Shown one piece after another: positions 36,701-44,866 of a stretch of 64,000 nucleotides of DNA (its first letter is position 1; every line of letters starts with the position of its first letter). A model generated the notes under the pieces. It was not told the origin of the DNA and made no database searches. It saw only the letters and a list, made by a program, of their open reading frames with translations. Source of the stretch: Candidatus Contendibacter sp. (GTDB lineage Bacteria; Pseudomonadota; Gammaproteobacteria; Competibacterales; Competibacteraceae); contig JARSSP010000044.1 in the NCBI GenBank assembly GCA_029624675.1, positions 208,897 through 272,896 on the forward strand, in the 5' to 3' direction. The translations under genes were made by a program, and so were the position numbers.

Positions 36701-37194
36701 GCGAGGGTAGCGATATCGTCGCGGTTGGCGCGCGTGAAGATAACGCCGCCGAACACATCCAGGGGGTAACCGCCGACTTTGTCGACCAAGGTAGCGAGCG
36801 GCGAGGAAACCCCGTCGCGGTAGGTCATCAGAACATAATGCGCGGGCTGGGTAAGGAGGAAATCGACCTGCCCCTCGGCAATCGCGGTCTCCAGCTCCGG
36901 GTAGTGGTAAACCGTCAACACAAAACGGTGGCTGGGCACCGTCTGGTTCAGATAGTCGGCCAGCGGTTGCCAGCGCGCCAGCATCTCTGGCTTGGGCCGG
37001 AACGACAGTACGGCCATTCTCACCGGTTCCGGGTCGCCGGCACCCAAAGGCGTCAGCAGTCCCAGGGCGGTCCCTCCCGAGTCGTCGGCGCTCAAAGGCG
37101 TCAACAGTCCCAGGGCGAAGGTGAAGATAAGCAACAGTCGTTCCACCCGGCTGAACCAGGGCGTAGCCACGGTGGCGCGGGTTGGGCCGATCAT
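33775..37194 (-). CDS. Hybrid sensor histidine kinase with PhnD-type periplasmic sensor
   Basis: 1139 residues. A hydrophobic leader ([15 protein letters not shown]) precedes a periplasmic PhnD-like substrate-binding domain (about 56-325: [38 protein letters not shown]). A membrane segment follows at about 347-363, then a PAS domain with PAC (about 393-510), HisKA with [16 protein letters not shown] (His557), HATPase ([18 protein letters not shown]), a receiver with [11 protein letters not shown] and [12 protein letters not shown] (Asp854), and an Hpt domain with [13 protein letters not shown] (His1001). The extracytoplasmic sensor resembles oxyanion-binding proteins. It passes phosphate through receiver and Hpt, probably to the HD-GYP regulator next door. 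Confidence 0.93.
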   Translation of the reverse strand: MIGPTRATVATPWFSRVERLLLIFTFALGLLTPLSADDSGGTALGLLTPLGAGDPEPVRMAVLSFRPKPEMLARWQPLADYLNQTVPSHRFVLTVYHYPELETAIAEGQVDFLLTQPAHYVLMTYRDGVSSPLATLVDKVGGYPLDVFGGVIFTRANRDDIATLADLRGKILATATTDSLGSYQMQALELARAGVRLPQDAKVIETQPPQDRVVQAVLTGQADAGFVRTGVIEAMVREGKLDAAALKILNPRTVASFPHHLSTRLYPEWAFVAMPTTDIALARQVAAALLALPHDGAVARACRIQGFTIPANYHPVDDLLRELRLPPFDDAPQFSPRDIWDRHHNAITLAALIGGLILLLITVRLWRTNRWLKVERRRVKASMARLADSEARQSAILNALGEGVYGTDVQGRCRFINPAAGSMLGIDPDAALGQDQHVLFHHHRPDGQPYPVTECPIYLTRQDGQVRSQEEWFFRQDGAGFPVEIITAPLFEDSEIVGTVTAFQDITQRKRIEQELDRYRHRLEDLVLSRTADLAEAKDAAEAANRAKSVFLANMSHEIRTPMNAIIGLTHLLRRADPTPEQADRLDKINDAAQHLLRILNDILDLSKIEAGRLTLEETEFSLARVLDHTLSLLGERAAAKGLRLVSVIAAAVPARLRGDPLRLGLILLNFVSNAIKFSERGQITLRVRIETEDEQSVLLRLEVADQGIGLTPEQQARLFQAFVQADDSTTRQYGGTGLGLAIAKRLANLMGGEVGVESQAGVGSTFWLTARLGRVAESPASADVVDAELASADQILAQRYRGARLLLVEDDPINQEVAVDLLRAVGLTVDVADNGLIAVEKVRAGAYALVLMDMQMPVMDGLAATQAIRQLPDAATLPILAMTASAFDTDRQRCLDVGMNDYVRKPVEPNQLYTTLLRWLPEPVEAAPVEEAPVRIAPEQAAPVGVAGLEVETGLKAVSGNWARYARLLDLFAREHGGDAATLRAHLAAGRRSDARRLAHTLKGVAATLGAEAVCRSALALKRALSSDADDAELEAGISAVDAVLTPLLAAIRRLELAAPPLLHEAVDAVRTRHMLVQLEALLMVDDTQVGQVWRECAPLVMAALGPAAIQIGSAIEHFEYDTALQVLRATATTHGVA
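37033..37117. repeat. 37-bp imperfect direct repeat at the start of the hybrid kinase gene
   Basis: Two 37-base copies, 37033-37069 and 37081-37117, differ at only a few bases. On the coding strand they give [11 protein letters not shown] and [11 protein letters not shown], so the C-terminal end of the leader peptide is duplicated. A slippage duplication is the simple explanation. Confidence 0.85.
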
Positions 37195-37197
37195 TGA

Positions 37198-37434
37198 TCA
37201 CGCTCGGGTCGTAGCGCCAGCCATGGCCGGCGACGACAGGGCGGTTCGCAGGATTCGCAGCGCCTCGTCGTACTCAAAGCGCTCGATGGCCTTGTCAAGC
37301 TCGACCGCCGTGGCTCCCAACGTCATGGTGATGGTGGGCGCCGCCTTGCGCCACACCTGACTGGCCCGGGTGTCGTCCTCGGCTAGCAGGGCTTCCAACC
37401 GGGCCAACATCTCTCGTGCCCGCGAGTTATCCAT
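37198..37434 (-). CDS. Small protein related to the C-terminal end of the hybrid kinase
   Basis: 78 residues from the ATG at 37434. The sequence MLARLEALLAEDDTRASQVWRK, GATAVELDKAIERFEYDEALRIL is a clear relative of the last about 70 residues of the downstream kinase ([39 protein letters not shown]). It ends four bases before the hybrid kinase start. It could be a separate helical partner domain, but its upstream DNA looks like the residue of a receiver domain (see next entry). I have no function for it. Confidence 0.6.
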   Translation of the reverse strand: MDNSRAREMLARLEALLAEDDTRASQVWRKAAPTITMTLGATAVELDKAIERFEYDEALRILRTALSSPAMAGATTRA

Positions 37435-37500
37435 TGTGGCCGGCGCCGCCGGGGCCGGGCAATTGACGAATGGCCCGGGTCGCCGCAAAGAATGCTGACC
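37435..37500 (-). pseudogene. Receiver-domain remnant fused out of frame to the small Hpt-side protein
   Basis: On the minus strand, just upstream of the small gene, one frame reads ATRAIRQLPG and then stops at a TAA. The hybrid kinase receiver domain has [10 protein letters not shown] at the matching place (about residues 865-873), with near-identical DNA (CGTCAATTGCCCG is shared). With the Hpt-side homology that follows, this looks like an internally deleted second copy of the kinase gene. Confidence 0.6.
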
Positions 37501-37513
37501 GATTGGTTTTGGT

Positions 37514-38656
37514 TCAGGTCCAAGGCAGGGCCACAAGTGTTGCGTTATGAAAGGCCGGATATTGCTGTCGCCCGGAGCTGATTTCCCCCAGGCACAAAGC
37601 GCCGGCCAGCGGCGCGGGCGCCAGTGCTTCCGCCAGCGCCGCCAGTTCCGTCGTGGCGGCTTCCTGATCCAGATGCATCAGGCGACCAGCGCAGTAGAAT
37701 ACCAGCACTCCGGCCATGGCTTCTCCAGAACGCGCGCCCGCGCCCACTTCGCGCGCCGTTTCCAGACGGCCCGGCGTCACGGCCCGAACCACGCTGAGCA
37801 ATGCGTTTTCAGGCACTTCGCCGGCACAGTAAACCGAGCCGTCCTCTTCCACCTTGACCGGGATGCGCACCAGCGATTCTCCTTGAGCGCGATTGAGGGC
37901 GAAGGGGAAGTGGACGGCGTAACGGTAGAAATTCTCCCGGTCGAGTTCAATGCCGTATTCGCGCGCCATCAGTTCCTGATACACCGTGAAAGCGGGTCGG
38001 CCATCAATGGTCTCGACCCGGCTGCCGGTCGTGGCGGTCGTCACCCACAGGGCTTCGCCGCCGCGATAGTGATGGGCCAGGGTCGCGCCGGGATGCCGCC
38101 GCAGCATCAGGGCCAGCACCGCTCCCGTCGCGAAGGTTTCGCTGTCGAACAGGCAGGGTATGGACTGGAAGGTTTCGCTGCCGACGCACAGGCCGGCGTA
38201 GTTGACCTGGTCGCCAACTTCCAGGTAGAGGCGATCCAGCAGGGAGGCCGCGTCCGGGATCATGGTGTCCATGAGCAGCAGCAGGGTGTCGCCACCATTT
38301 TCGTCCGCATGAGTAACGACGAAATCGGCCACTGACGCCACCGCCGCGTCCGTGGCGCGATGCTCCACATGGGGCATGGGTATGATCCGCCGTGGCGTCG
38401 CCGCGTCAAAGGCGACCAGGATCGCGCCTCTTCGCCAGAACCGGGCGCCGGCGATCAGTCCCGGCACGACCGCGCCCAGCAGGGGCATGGTTGCGGCGGC
38501 GGTAGCCTGTTGCAATAGAACCACCGCCCCCTGTTCCTGCTCGCAGACCAGAGCCAGAACGCCGGTTCCAGGCTGGCGTTCGCGCCAGGTTTGCAGGGTG
38601 GCGGCGATGCCCTGAGGCGTGAGAGTGTCCAGATAGGTCCATTGCATCGGTTGCAT
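37514..38656 (-). CDS. FIST domain sensory protein
   Basis: 380 residues. The FIST N domain covers about 20-220 (GVLALVCEQEQGAVVLLQQ, LLGAVVPGLIAGARFW, NYAGLCVGSETF) and the FIST_C domain about 225-370 (RPAFTVYQELMAREYGI, FYCAGRLMH, GALCLGEIS). FIST domains bind small ligands, possibly amino acids, in signalling proteins. No output domain is attached, so it may act with the adjacent hybrid kinase. It starts the minus-strand operon FIST / remnant / hybrid kinase / HD-GYP. ATGs at 38656 and 38647 are both possible. Confidence 0.88.
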   Translation of the reverse strand: MQPMQWTYLDTLTPQGIAATLQTWRERQPGTGVLALVCEQEQGAVVLLQQATAAATMPLLGAVVPGLIAGARFWRRGAILVAFDAATPRRIIPMPHVEHRATDAAVASVADFVVTHADENGGDTLLLLMDTMIPDAASLLDRLYLEVGDQVNYAGLCVGSETFQSIPCLFDSETFATGAVLALMLRRHPGATLAHHYRGGEALWVTTATTGSRVETIDGRPAFTVYQELMAREYGIELDRENFYRYAVHFPFALNRAQGESLVRIPVKVEEDGSVYCAGEVPENALLSVVRAVTPGRLETAREVGAGARSGEAMAGVLVFYCAGRLMHLDQEAATTELAALAEALAPAPLAGALCLGEISSGRQQYPAFHNATLVALPWT

Positions 38657-38795
38657 CGCAGGCTCCTTTCGTGGGGTGGAAAATCGGGGCTTGGATGAGT
38701 AACTGATGGACAGAGGCCAGACGATGGCCTTCAGGGGGCGCCGAGCCGGTGCTCAACCTGTTGAATGTGCCGACGATACTGTGACTGTGCTTCTC

Positions 38796-39626
38796 CTAAA
38801 ATCCGCGCGCTTCCCGGATGCGTTCGTAGGCGGCGGTCAGTTCGCGAGTTTTTTCGGTGGCGCGGGCCAGTTCCGCCGCCGAAACGCCCTTGGCCGCCAG
38901 CTTGTCGGGGTGATGGCGCTTGAGCAGGCGGCGGTAGGCCAGCTTGATGTCGTCCGGGCTGGCGTCTTTCTCCAAGCCCAGCACCGCGTAAGCCTGGGCG
39001 AGGGAGTTGACGGCGGTGGTCGGCCGTCGGCCGTGCGTCCGCTGGTCGTGCGACTGGTTTGAGCCAGTTTGGCGGCTCTGCTGTTGCGCCCAGCGCTGGG
39101 CGACGAACAGGGTCTGCAGGGCTTCGAACTGCAAGCGGACGATCCCCAGCCGCTCCGCCACGGTCGCGAGCCGGGTTTGCGTCGCCGGTGGCGGGCCGCC
39201 GTCGGCGTAGGCGATATTCAACAACAGGTTCAGTAACCGCTGCGCCAGGGCCGGACGCCCCCGACAGGCATTGCGGAAGGCGTCGATGGCGGCGTCGGCG
39301 GCGAACCCTGGCTGTTTGCCCTCGGTGAAGCAATCGATGGCGGCGCGGCGCTGGGCGGCGTTCAGTTGCAGATGGTCCATCATGGCGCGAGCGGCGGCGA
39401 TTTCCAGTTCCGAAACCCGGCCATCCGCCTTGGCGATATAGCCCATCAATTGGAAGGCCGTGGCGAGAAAAACCCCATGCGCCCGCCCGTCGCTGAGGAT
39501 GTCCGGTTCCTCGGTGGCCTTCTGGCCTCCTCGGTCGAGATTATGGCCAAACGCCGCGCCCAGCAGCCCGCCGAGCGGACCGCCCACCATGAAGCCAAAG
39601 GCCCCACCCAACATTTTTCCCCACAC
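38796..39626 (-). CDS. djlA: DnaJ-like membrane-anchored co-chaperone DjlA
   Basis: 276 residues. The N-terminal glycine-rich membrane anchor (MLGGAFGFMVGGPLGGLLGAAFGH) is followed by a TerB-like domain (FLATAFQLMGYIAKADGRVSELE...) and a C-terminal J domain with YAVLGLEKDASPDDIKLAYRRL and the HPD motif in KRHHPDKL. DjlA stimulates DnaK ATPase at the membrane. The likely start is GTG at 39626 (VWGKMLGG), with AGAGG about ten bases upstream; an in-frame stop lies four codons further up. Confidence 0.93.
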   Translation of the reverse strand: MWGKMLGGAFGFMVGGPLGGLLGAAFGHNLDRGGQKATEEPDILSDGRAHGVFLATAFQLMGYIAKADGRVSELEIAAARAMMDHLQLNAAQRRAAIDCFTEGKQPGFAADAAIDAFRNACRGRPALAQRLLNLLLNIAYADGGPPPATQTRLATVAERLGIVRLQFEALQTLFVAQRWAQQQSRQTGSNQSHDQRTHGRRPTTAVNSLAQAYAVLGLEKDASPDDIKLAYRRLLKRHHPDKLAAKGVSAAELARATEKTRELTAAYERIREARGF

Positions 39627-39701
39627 GATGGCGTATCAACCTCTTGCATTCGACCCAAGGCCACGGCTGGCGCCTGGCCTTGCGGTACTAGACGCGCGTT
39701 T

Positions 39702-40364
39702 TCAACCTTTCAGATAGGTCTCGTCGTCATAGGTTTTCAACCAGTCGGGCTTGAGACCGATCAGAACAGTGATCATCATGCCGTTCAGCAGGCCCTCCGG
39801 GAACAGGTACAGCGGCAAGAAGGGCAGGTATTCAGCGCTGACGCGGGCGAAGGTGTAGGTCTCGGTCGCCACGAGCAGGATCACCAGGGCCAGCACTGCC
39901 GCGCCCGCCGCCAGCATGGCGTTGAAGAAGGCGCATAGAAAAATATAAATAAACAGATGATGAGGCAGATGGCGATGGACCAGGAGGTAGATGCCGTAGC
40001 TGGTCGAGACCGGCAGCACCCCCAGCAGCAAGGCGTTCATGGCCAGCGCCGCCCAGTCGCCGCTGGTGACAGCGACCGCCAGCGCCGCCAGGCTGGCCCC
40101 GATCACGCCCAGCGACCAGCCGAACATCAGGGTATACACGGTCACGCCCAGAAAGTGGAAACCCAACGCTGGCCGGACCCCGACCTCGAAGATCCACATT
40201 AGGAACAGCGCCGTCGACGCGCCCAGAAAGACCCGCTGGAGGTGGGAACGGGCCAGGAACAGCCGCCACGGGGCGGCGCGCAGAGCCTGCGACAACACCA
40301 GCAGCCAGGGAAGGTAGGCGAACATCAGCAGATCGCCGGGAAGCAGGGCATCGGTGAGATTCAT
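39702..40364 (-). CDS. CbiM-like energy-coupling factor membrane protein
   Basis: 220 residues with about six membrane segments. The sequence ([67 protein letters not shown]) is characteristic of the proteobacterial CbiM-related family. True CbiM begins MHIPDG, where Met and His bind cobalt or nickel; here the start is MNLTDA, so that metal site is not conserved. No CbiQ or CbiO partner is present in the window. The substrate is unknown. Start ATG at 40364. Confidence 0.78.
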   Translation of the reverse strand: MNLTDALLPGDLLMFAYLPWLLVLSQALRAAPWRLFLARSHLQRVFLGASTALFLMWIFEVGVRPALGFHFLGVTVYTLMFGWSLGVIGASLAALAVAVTSGDWAALAMNALLLGVLPVSTSYGIYLLVHRHLPHHLFIYIFLCAFFNAMLAAGAAVLALVILLVATETYTFARVSAEYLPFLPLYLFPEGLLNGMMITVLIGLKPDWLKTYDDETYLKG

Positions 40365-40508
40365 GGCGCAAGCATACCGTATCGGCGGGATTGGCGACAT
40401 GACGGGAAAGCGATCCGGGCGAGGGTGCTTTCGCGCGTTCCGAACGCGCGCCGGACAGGTAGAATGCGGGCACGATTCCTTGAGACCCCGTTCAGGAGCA
40501 GCCCGTCC

Positions 40509-41414
40509 ATGTCCGCATCCACCCTCGCCCCACCCGAGATTGCCAGTCTGCCGCTCGTCTATCGCGGCAAGGTTCGCGATTTATACGCGGTGGACGATCG
40601 ACACCTGCTGATGGTGGCGAGCGACCGGCTTTCCGCGTTCGACGTCATCTTGCCCACGATGATTCCCGGCAAGGGCGCGGTGCTGACGGCAGTTTCCAAT
40701 TTCTGGTTCGCTCGTACCCGCCACATCGTTTCCAATCATCTGCAACGAGCCGAGAAGACCCTGGAGCAGGCGTTGCCCGATTCATCCGAACACGCTCGCG
40801 TCGCGGATCGGGCGGTGGTGGCGCGGCGGCTGAAGGGTCTGCCGGTGGAAGCCATCGTGCGCGGCTACCTGATCGGGTCGGGCTGGAAGGATTACCAGCG
40901 CGATGGAAAAGTATGCGGCATCGCCCTGCCGGCGGGTTTGCGGCTGGCGGATCGGTTGCCGGAGCCGATTTTCACGCCTTCCACCAAGGCGGCGCTGGGC
41001 AGCCACGACGAGAACGTGAGTTTCGAGCACATCGTCCAGACTCTCGGGCGGGAACTGGCCGAACGGGTGCGGGAGATCAGTCTGCGACTGTACCGGGAAG
41101 CGGCGGACCATGCCCTGGCGCGGGGCATCATCATCGCCGACACCAAGTTCGAATTTGGATTGGACGAGGCGGGTGAACTGGTGTTGATGGACGAGGCCCT
41201 GACGCCGGATTCCTCGCGGTTCTGGCCGGCGGATCAATACCGGCCCGGCGTCAATCCGCCCAGCTTCGACAAACAGTTCGTGCGCGATTATCTGGAAACG
41301 CTGGATTGGAACAAGCAGCCGCCGGGACCGGAACTGCCGCCGGACATCGTCGCCCGCACCGTCGCCAAATACCGCGAGGCGCTGGAGCGGTTGACCGAAA
41401 CTACCCTGCCCTAA
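40509..41414 (+). CDS. purC: Phosphoribosylaminoimidazole-succinocarboxamide synthase
   Basis: 301 residues, the longer PurC type rather than the 237-residue E. coli form. Motifs include [55 protein letters not shown] and [31 protein letters not shown]. It joins aspartate to CAIR in purine synthesis. AGGAG lies about 12 bases before the ATG. Confidence 0.97.
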   Translation: MSASTLAPPEIASLPLVYRGKVRDLYAVDDRHLLMVASDRLSAFDVILPTMIPGKGAVLTAVSNFWFARTRHIVSNHLQRAEKTLEQALPDSSEHARVADRAVVARRLKGLPVEAIVRGYLIGSGWKDYQRDGKVCGIALPAGLRLADRLPEPIFTPSTKAALGSHDENVSFEHIVQTLGRELAERVREISLRLYREAADHALARGIIIADTKFEFGLDEAGELVLMDEALTPDSSRFWPADQYRPGVNPPSFDKQFVRDYLETLDWNKQPPGPELPPDIVARTVAKYREALERLTETTLP

Positions 41415-41439
41415 CTCCGTTTCTCACGATACCTTCGCC

Positions 41440-42825
41440 ATGCTACCCGTGATCGCCCTGGTTGGCCGACCTAACGTCGGCAAATCCACCCTGTTCAATT
41501 CCCTGACCCGCACCCGCGACGCGCTGGTGGCGGACCTGCCCGGCCTGACCCGCGACCGCCAGTACGGCATTGGCCGGCGCGGCCCAAGCCCCTGCGTCGT
41601 GGTCGATACCGGCGGCCTGACCGGCGAGGCCGAGGGGCTGAGCGGACTGGTGGCGCGGCAGGCGTGGCGGGCCATCGAAGAGGCAGACGCCGTGCTGTTG
41701 CTGGTGGACGGCCGCGCCGGGCTGACGGTGGCGGACGAAGAGATCGCTGGCCAGTTGCGCCGCGCCGGGAAGCCGGTGCATCTGGTGATCAACAAGGCCG
41801 AGCATCGCGATCCGCATCTGCTCAGCGCCGACTTTCACGCCCTCGGCTTGGAGCATCTGCACATCATCGCCGCCGTTCACAACCAGGGCGTCGAGACGCT
41901 GATGGAGGAAGTGTTCGCCGCCCTGCCGACCACGGTCGAAGCGGACGAAGCGGCGCCGGAGGAACCCGAGGGCGTGATCCGGCTAGCGGTGGTGGGTCGG
42001 CCCAACGTCGGCAAATCGACCCTGGTCAACCGCCTGCTGGGCGAGGAACGAATGCTGGCTTGTGATCTGCCCGGCACCACCCGCGACAGCGTGGCCGCGC
42101 CGTTCGAGCGCGACGGACAACGTTATATTCTGGTGGACACCGCCGGGGTGCGCCGCCGATCGCGAGTCAGCGAGGTGGTGGAGAAATTCAGCGTCATCAA
42201 GGCGCTACAAGCCATCGAGCAATCCCATGTGGTGGTGCTGGTGCTGGATGCCCGCCAGGGTGTCAGCGACCAGGACGCCAGCCTGCTGGGCCTGATTCTG
42301 GACAGCGGCCGGGCGCTGGCGCTGGCGGTCAACAAGTGGGATCGCCTCGATCCCGACATTCGCGCCCAGGTCAAGCGCGACCTGGACTGGCGGTTGGGCT
42401 TTCTCGACTTCGCCAAAACTCACTTCATTTCCGCCCTGCACGGCACCGGGGTCGGCGAACTGCTCAGTTCGGTCCGGGAAGCCTACGCCGCCGCCACCCG
42501 CAAACTGTCGACTCCGGAACTGACCCGAATTCTGGAAGGCGCATTGGCCGCCCATCAACCGCCGCTGGTTCACGGCCACAGTATCAAGCTGCGCTACGCC
42601 CATCAGGGTGGACACAATCCACCCATGATTATCATTCACGGCAACCGGACCGAGCATGTGCCCGAGGCCTACCGGCGCTATCTGGCCGGGGTCTACCGCA
42701 AGCGACTGAATCTGTGGGGCACGCCGATCCGGATCGAATTTCGCGGCGGCGACAATCCTTACAAACCTGTGGCATCGGGACGCCCTCAGCCCAAACCGGA
42801 CGGACGGCGGAAAACCGGTCGGTGA
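41440..42825 (+). CDS. der: Ribosome biogenesis GTPase Der
   Basis: 461 residues with tandem GTPase domains: [14 protein letters not shown] near residue 8 and [17 protein letters not shown] near 187, both with DTGG/DTAG G3 motifs, and a C-terminal KH-like domain ([35 protein letters not shown]). The second G4 motif is NKWD; the first reads NKAE instead of the usual NKxD, a possible weak spot for guanine recognition. Der is needed for 50S assembly. The 3' end is partly duplicated at 43762-43799. Confidence 0.96.
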   Translation: MLPVIALVGRPNVGKSTLFNSLTRTRDALVADLPGLTRDRQYGIGRRGPSPCVVVDTGGLTGEAEGLSGLVARQAWRAIEEADAVLLLVDGRAGLTVADEEIAGQLRRAGKPVHLVINKAEHRDPHLLSADFHALGLEHLHIIAAVHNQGVETLMEEVFAALPTTVEADEAAPEEPEGVIRLAVVGRPNVGKSTLVNRLLGEERMLACDLPGTTRDSVAAPFERDGQRYILVDTAGVRRRSRVSEVVEKFSVIKALQAIEQSHVVVLVLDARQGVSDQDASLLGLILDSGRALALAVNKWDRLDPDIRAQVKRDLDWRLGFLDFAKTHFISALHGTGVGELLSSVREAYAAATRKLSTPELTRILEGALAAHQPPLVHGHSIKLRYAHQGGHNPPMIIIHGNRTEHVPEAYRRYLAGVYRKRLNLWGTPIRIEFRGGDNPYKPVASGRPQPKPDGRRKTGR

Positions 42826-42832
42826 TGAAAAT
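42795..42832. repeat. 38-bp repeat, copy at the 3' end of der
   Basis: The last codons and stop of der (42795-42832) recur at 43762-43799 with one mismatch in 38 bases, in the same orientation. The about 930 bases between contain a toxin-antitoxin pair and a kinase gene fragment. This suggests insertion or recombination at the der 3' end. Confidence 0.9.
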
Positions 42833-42931
42833 TGTTTCGCCGGGTTCCACAATCAGCCACCCCCCCTGAGGAGGCGGTTTGATGTTGACCTCGGCCACCG
42901 CAAGCCGTGCCTTCTGGACGAAACACCTGAT

Positions 42932-43366
42932 CTAGGCTAATGGAATCATGAAATTCCACGGATCAAGCGTTTTAACCCCAGTCGGCTGAAAATCGACCAC
43001 GTTTCGAGTCACGACGGTCAAACCGTGTGTCAAGGCCGTTGCGGCGATCAAGGCATCCCGCTCCGAACGTGGGTCGGGAACGTGCAGGCTGGCGCAGCGG
43101 CGGGCGACGGCGGTATCCACGGCCAAAATCCGCCCGAAGAACGTTGGCAACACCTGTTGCTCCAACCAAACTCGCAATGTCGCGCCCTGAGCCGGATCGC
43201 GGCGCTCAATCAGCAACACGCCCAACTCCAGTTCCAGCACGGTGATGGCCGACATGAACAAGCATGCCACTGGCACGCTCGTCCCCCAGGCAGTGACGCG
43301 CGGGTCGGCTTTACCCGCCTTTGCCCGGCGCAGTTCAGAGATCACATTGGTATCAAGCAGGTACAT
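42932..43366 (-). CDS. vapC: VapC-family PIN-domain toxin
   Basis: 144 residues. The PIN-domain acidic residues are visible: LLDTNVISELRR at the start, ELELGVLLIERRD in the middle, and RSERDALIAATALTHGLTVVTRNVVDF near the end. VapC toxins cut RNA, often tRNA or rRNA. The ATG at 43366 shares its A with the TGA stop of the antitoxin gene, a tightly coupled pair. An in-frame GTG lies one codon earlier. Confidence 0.92.
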   Translation of the reverse strand: MYLLDTNVISELRRAKAGKADPRVTAWGTSVPVACLFMSAITVLELELGVLLIERRDPAQGATLRVWLEQQVLPTFFGRILAVDTAVARRCASLHVPDPRSERDALIAATALTHGLTVVTRNVVDFQPTGVKTLDPWNFMIPLA

Positions 43367-43617
43367 CACTCCAAATCCGCCGTTTGAAATAGCGAACCGC
43401 GCAGGCGGGGCGGTTCGAACTCAATGTCCGCCGCGCCTGGCTCCGCCAGCAGCTCGACGATGTTCGGTCCGTCACCTGTCAGGCGTTGATACGCCTCAAT
43501 GGTCAGCAGCACATGCGCTGGCCGGCCCCGATCCGTAATAAACACCGGCCCGGCGCTCGCCGCCTTTTTCGCCTGTGTCACATCCCGATTGAATTCCCGA
43601 CTGGAAAATACCGCCAT
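43366..43617 (-). CDS. Phd/YefM-type antitoxin
   Basis: 83 residues. The N-terminal DNA-binding half has FSSREFNRDVTQAKKAAS and GPVFITDRGRPAHVLLTIEAYQRL, typical of Phd/YefM antitoxins; the C-terminal half (LAEPGAADIEFEPPRL) would wrap around the toxin. It neutralises the downstream VapC protein and probably represses the operon. The stop overlaps the vapC start. Confidence 0.92.
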   Translation of the reverse strand: MAVFSSREFNRDVTQAKKAASAGPVFITDRGRPAHVLLTIEAYQRLTGDGPNIVELLAEPGAADIEFEPPRLRGSLFQTADLE

Positions 43618-43641
43618 TGCCTCTCTCCGACCGTGCTTAAT

Positions 43642-43657
43642 GTAGTTACGTTACTAC
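43642..43657. promoter_or_regulatory. Candidate operator upstream of the Phd/VapC module
   Basis: An inverted repeat GTAGT / ACTAC with TACGTT between lies about 25-40 bases upstream of the antitoxin start. The place fits autoregulation by the antitoxin. Assigned by position and symmetry only. Confidence 0.35.
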
Positions 43658-43689
43658 CACAACCATGCCCCTGGGCGCAACGGCTCACA

Positions 43690-43799
43690 AAAGGAAGGCC
43701 GCATTCTCGCCCGGTTGTTGCACCCCAACATCGTCGCCATTTATGACATTGGGTTTCCGACACCGGACGGACGGCGGAAAACCGGTCGGCGATGAAAAT
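43690..43799 (+). pseudogene. Ser/Thr kinase fragment joined to a copy of the der 3' end
   Basis: One frame reads KEGRILARLLHPNIVAIYDIG (helix C to strand 4 of a Hanks-type kinase) at about 43690-43755, with no start, active site or other kinase part. It runs directly into the duplicated der end (43762-43799: PDGRRKTGR and a stop). This is gene debris, not a working gene. Confidence 0.7.
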
Positions 43800-43892
43800 G
43801 ACCGGGGAGACTCCTGATTCGACGAGGCGTTATTCGCTATGATCATCCCCATTACCATGGCGATATCAATCGCTATCATTGGAGATGCCCCG

Positions 43893-44123
43893 ATGCGAAC
43901 CGTGCAGATCACGCTGGAAGAGGAACTGGTCCAGGCGGTTGATCGGGCCGCTGGCCGGCTCGCGCTATCCCGCTCGGCGTTCGCGCGCGACGCCTTGCGC
44001 GCGGCCTTGGCGCGACTGGAGTTGCAGGTCCAGGAGCAGCAACATCGGGAAGGCTATCTCCGCCAGCCGGTGACGCCGGGCGAGTTCGACGATTGGGAAA
44101 ATGAGCAGGTTTGGGGGGACTGA
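43893..44123 (+). CDS. Ribbon-helix-helix (CopG-type) antitoxin
   Basis: 76 residues. MRTVQITLEEELVQAVDRAAG is a CopG/MetJ-Arc N-terminus with the DNA-contacting strand, followed by SRSAFARDALRAALARLEL. The C-terminal tail (GEFDDWENEQVWGD) is acidic, as in antitoxins paired with MazF toxins. The ATG at 43893 follows GGAG; the upstream open frame begins at 43839 but is not conserved. Its stop overlaps the ATG of a truncated mazF-type gene. Confidence 0.85.
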   Translation: MRTVQITLEEELVQAVDRAAGRLALSRSAFARDALRAALARLELQVQEQQHREGYLRQPVTPGEFDDWENEQVWGD

Positions 44124-44190
44124 TGCGGCGCGGCGAGATTCGCTGGTACACCTTCAAAACCCCCGATAAGAAACGGCTTGTACTTCCGCC
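44123..44190 (+). pseudogene. Truncated MazF-type toxin gene
   Basis: The gene starts at 44123, sharing its A with the antitoxin stop. Its first residues MRRGEIRWYTFKTPDKKR match the start of MazF/PemK toxins, where P(V/A)L(I/V) should follow. Here the sequence turns into unrelated LVLPPSTKTVEEP and the toxin core is missing. Probably inactivated by a deletion near 44177. Confidence 0.75.
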
Positions 44191-44261
44191 CTCCACAAAA
44201 ACCGTCGAAGAACCATGTTGGAAAGCCATGGTGCCTCCACTCAATTCTCGAAAGCAGTCTT

Positions 44262-44588
44262 CTAGTCGGCAATGCCCACGACCAGGGCTAACATGCGGTT
44301 CAGCGCCAACATCGCCACCTCATCGAGCCTGCCAATGATAGCGCCGCACTTATTACGGCGAACGGCCATGACCTTGTCCACCATCACTTGTGAAGTGGCC
44401 TGCAAGCCGTTGGATGGCGACGGCTCCACCGTTAGCCGAAAGATCGGCGCATCGCGCACGGTGCTGGTGAACAGGCAGACCAAGACGCTATCCGTCTCGT
44501 CAAGCCAGTCGGATTGAATCACCAAGGCAGGACGTGGTTTACCATAATCGCCCGCCAGCGCCACGGTCACGATATCGCCGCGCTTCAC
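44262..44588 (-). CDS. MazF/PemK-family toxin
   Basis: 108 residues. VKRGDIVTVALAGDYGKPRPALVIQSD is the MazF start, and LQATSQVMVDKVMAVRRNKCGAIIGRL the conserved C-terminal half, with RPALV and the Ser-Gln-Val-Met-Val-Asp-Lys segment. MazF toxins cut mRNA at short sites. The GTG at 44588 follows GGAGGGCTGAGGGT. It lies four bases after the antitoxin stop. Confidence 0.9.
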   Translation of the reverse strand: MKRGDIVTVALAGDYGKPRPALVIQSDWLDETDSVLVCLFTSTVRDAPIFRLTVEPSPSNGLQATSQVMVDKVMAVRRNKCGAIIGRLDEVAMLALNRMLALVVGIAD

Positions 44589-44592
44589 ACCC

Positions 44593-44817
44593 TCAGCCCT
44601 CCCGGTCGGCGACGGCCTCGATGAATTCCAGCGATTCAATCTCCTCTGGCATCCCACGCAAGAGCGCGGCTTGTCGCCGGGTCTCCTCGCGGAAACCGGG
44701 CGCATGGGGGTCCGGTACCCAGATTCGCAGCAATTTCATTCCCTTGGCGGATTTCCTTATGCGGTAACGCTGGAATTTGTTCAAGCTGTTTTCGGGGTTG
44801 CTTACGGTATGAGGCAT
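44593..44817 (-). CDS. MazE-like antitoxin (DUF3018 type)
   Basis: 74 residues from the ATG at 44817, with AGGA about nine bases upstream. The core (NKFQRYRIRKSAKGMKLLRIWVPDPHAPGF, EETRRQAALLRG) fits antitoxins of the DUF3018/MazE family; the C-terminal end is acidic (EEIESLEFIEAVADREG). Earlier ATGs (44838, 44835) exist without a ribosome site. Paired with the MazF-like toxin downstream. Confidence 0.87.
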   Translation of the reverse strand: MPHTVSNPENSLNKFQRYRIRKSAKGMKLLRIWVPDPHAPGFREETRRQAALLRGMPEEIESLEFIEAVADREG

Positions 44818-44854
44818 GGCCGCTGTCCTGGTCATCATTTGTTATGGGAACAGC

Positions 44855-44866
44855 GTAGCGCGCTAC
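44855..44866. promoter_or_regulatory. Perfect palindrome upstream of the MazE/MazF pair
   Basis: GTAGCGCGCTAC is a perfect 12-bp palindrome about 40 bases upstream of the antitoxin ATG; a further GCGCTA follows at 44871-44876. Such repeats are typical operator sites for autoregulated toxin-antitoxin operons. Inferred from position only. Confidence 0.4.
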
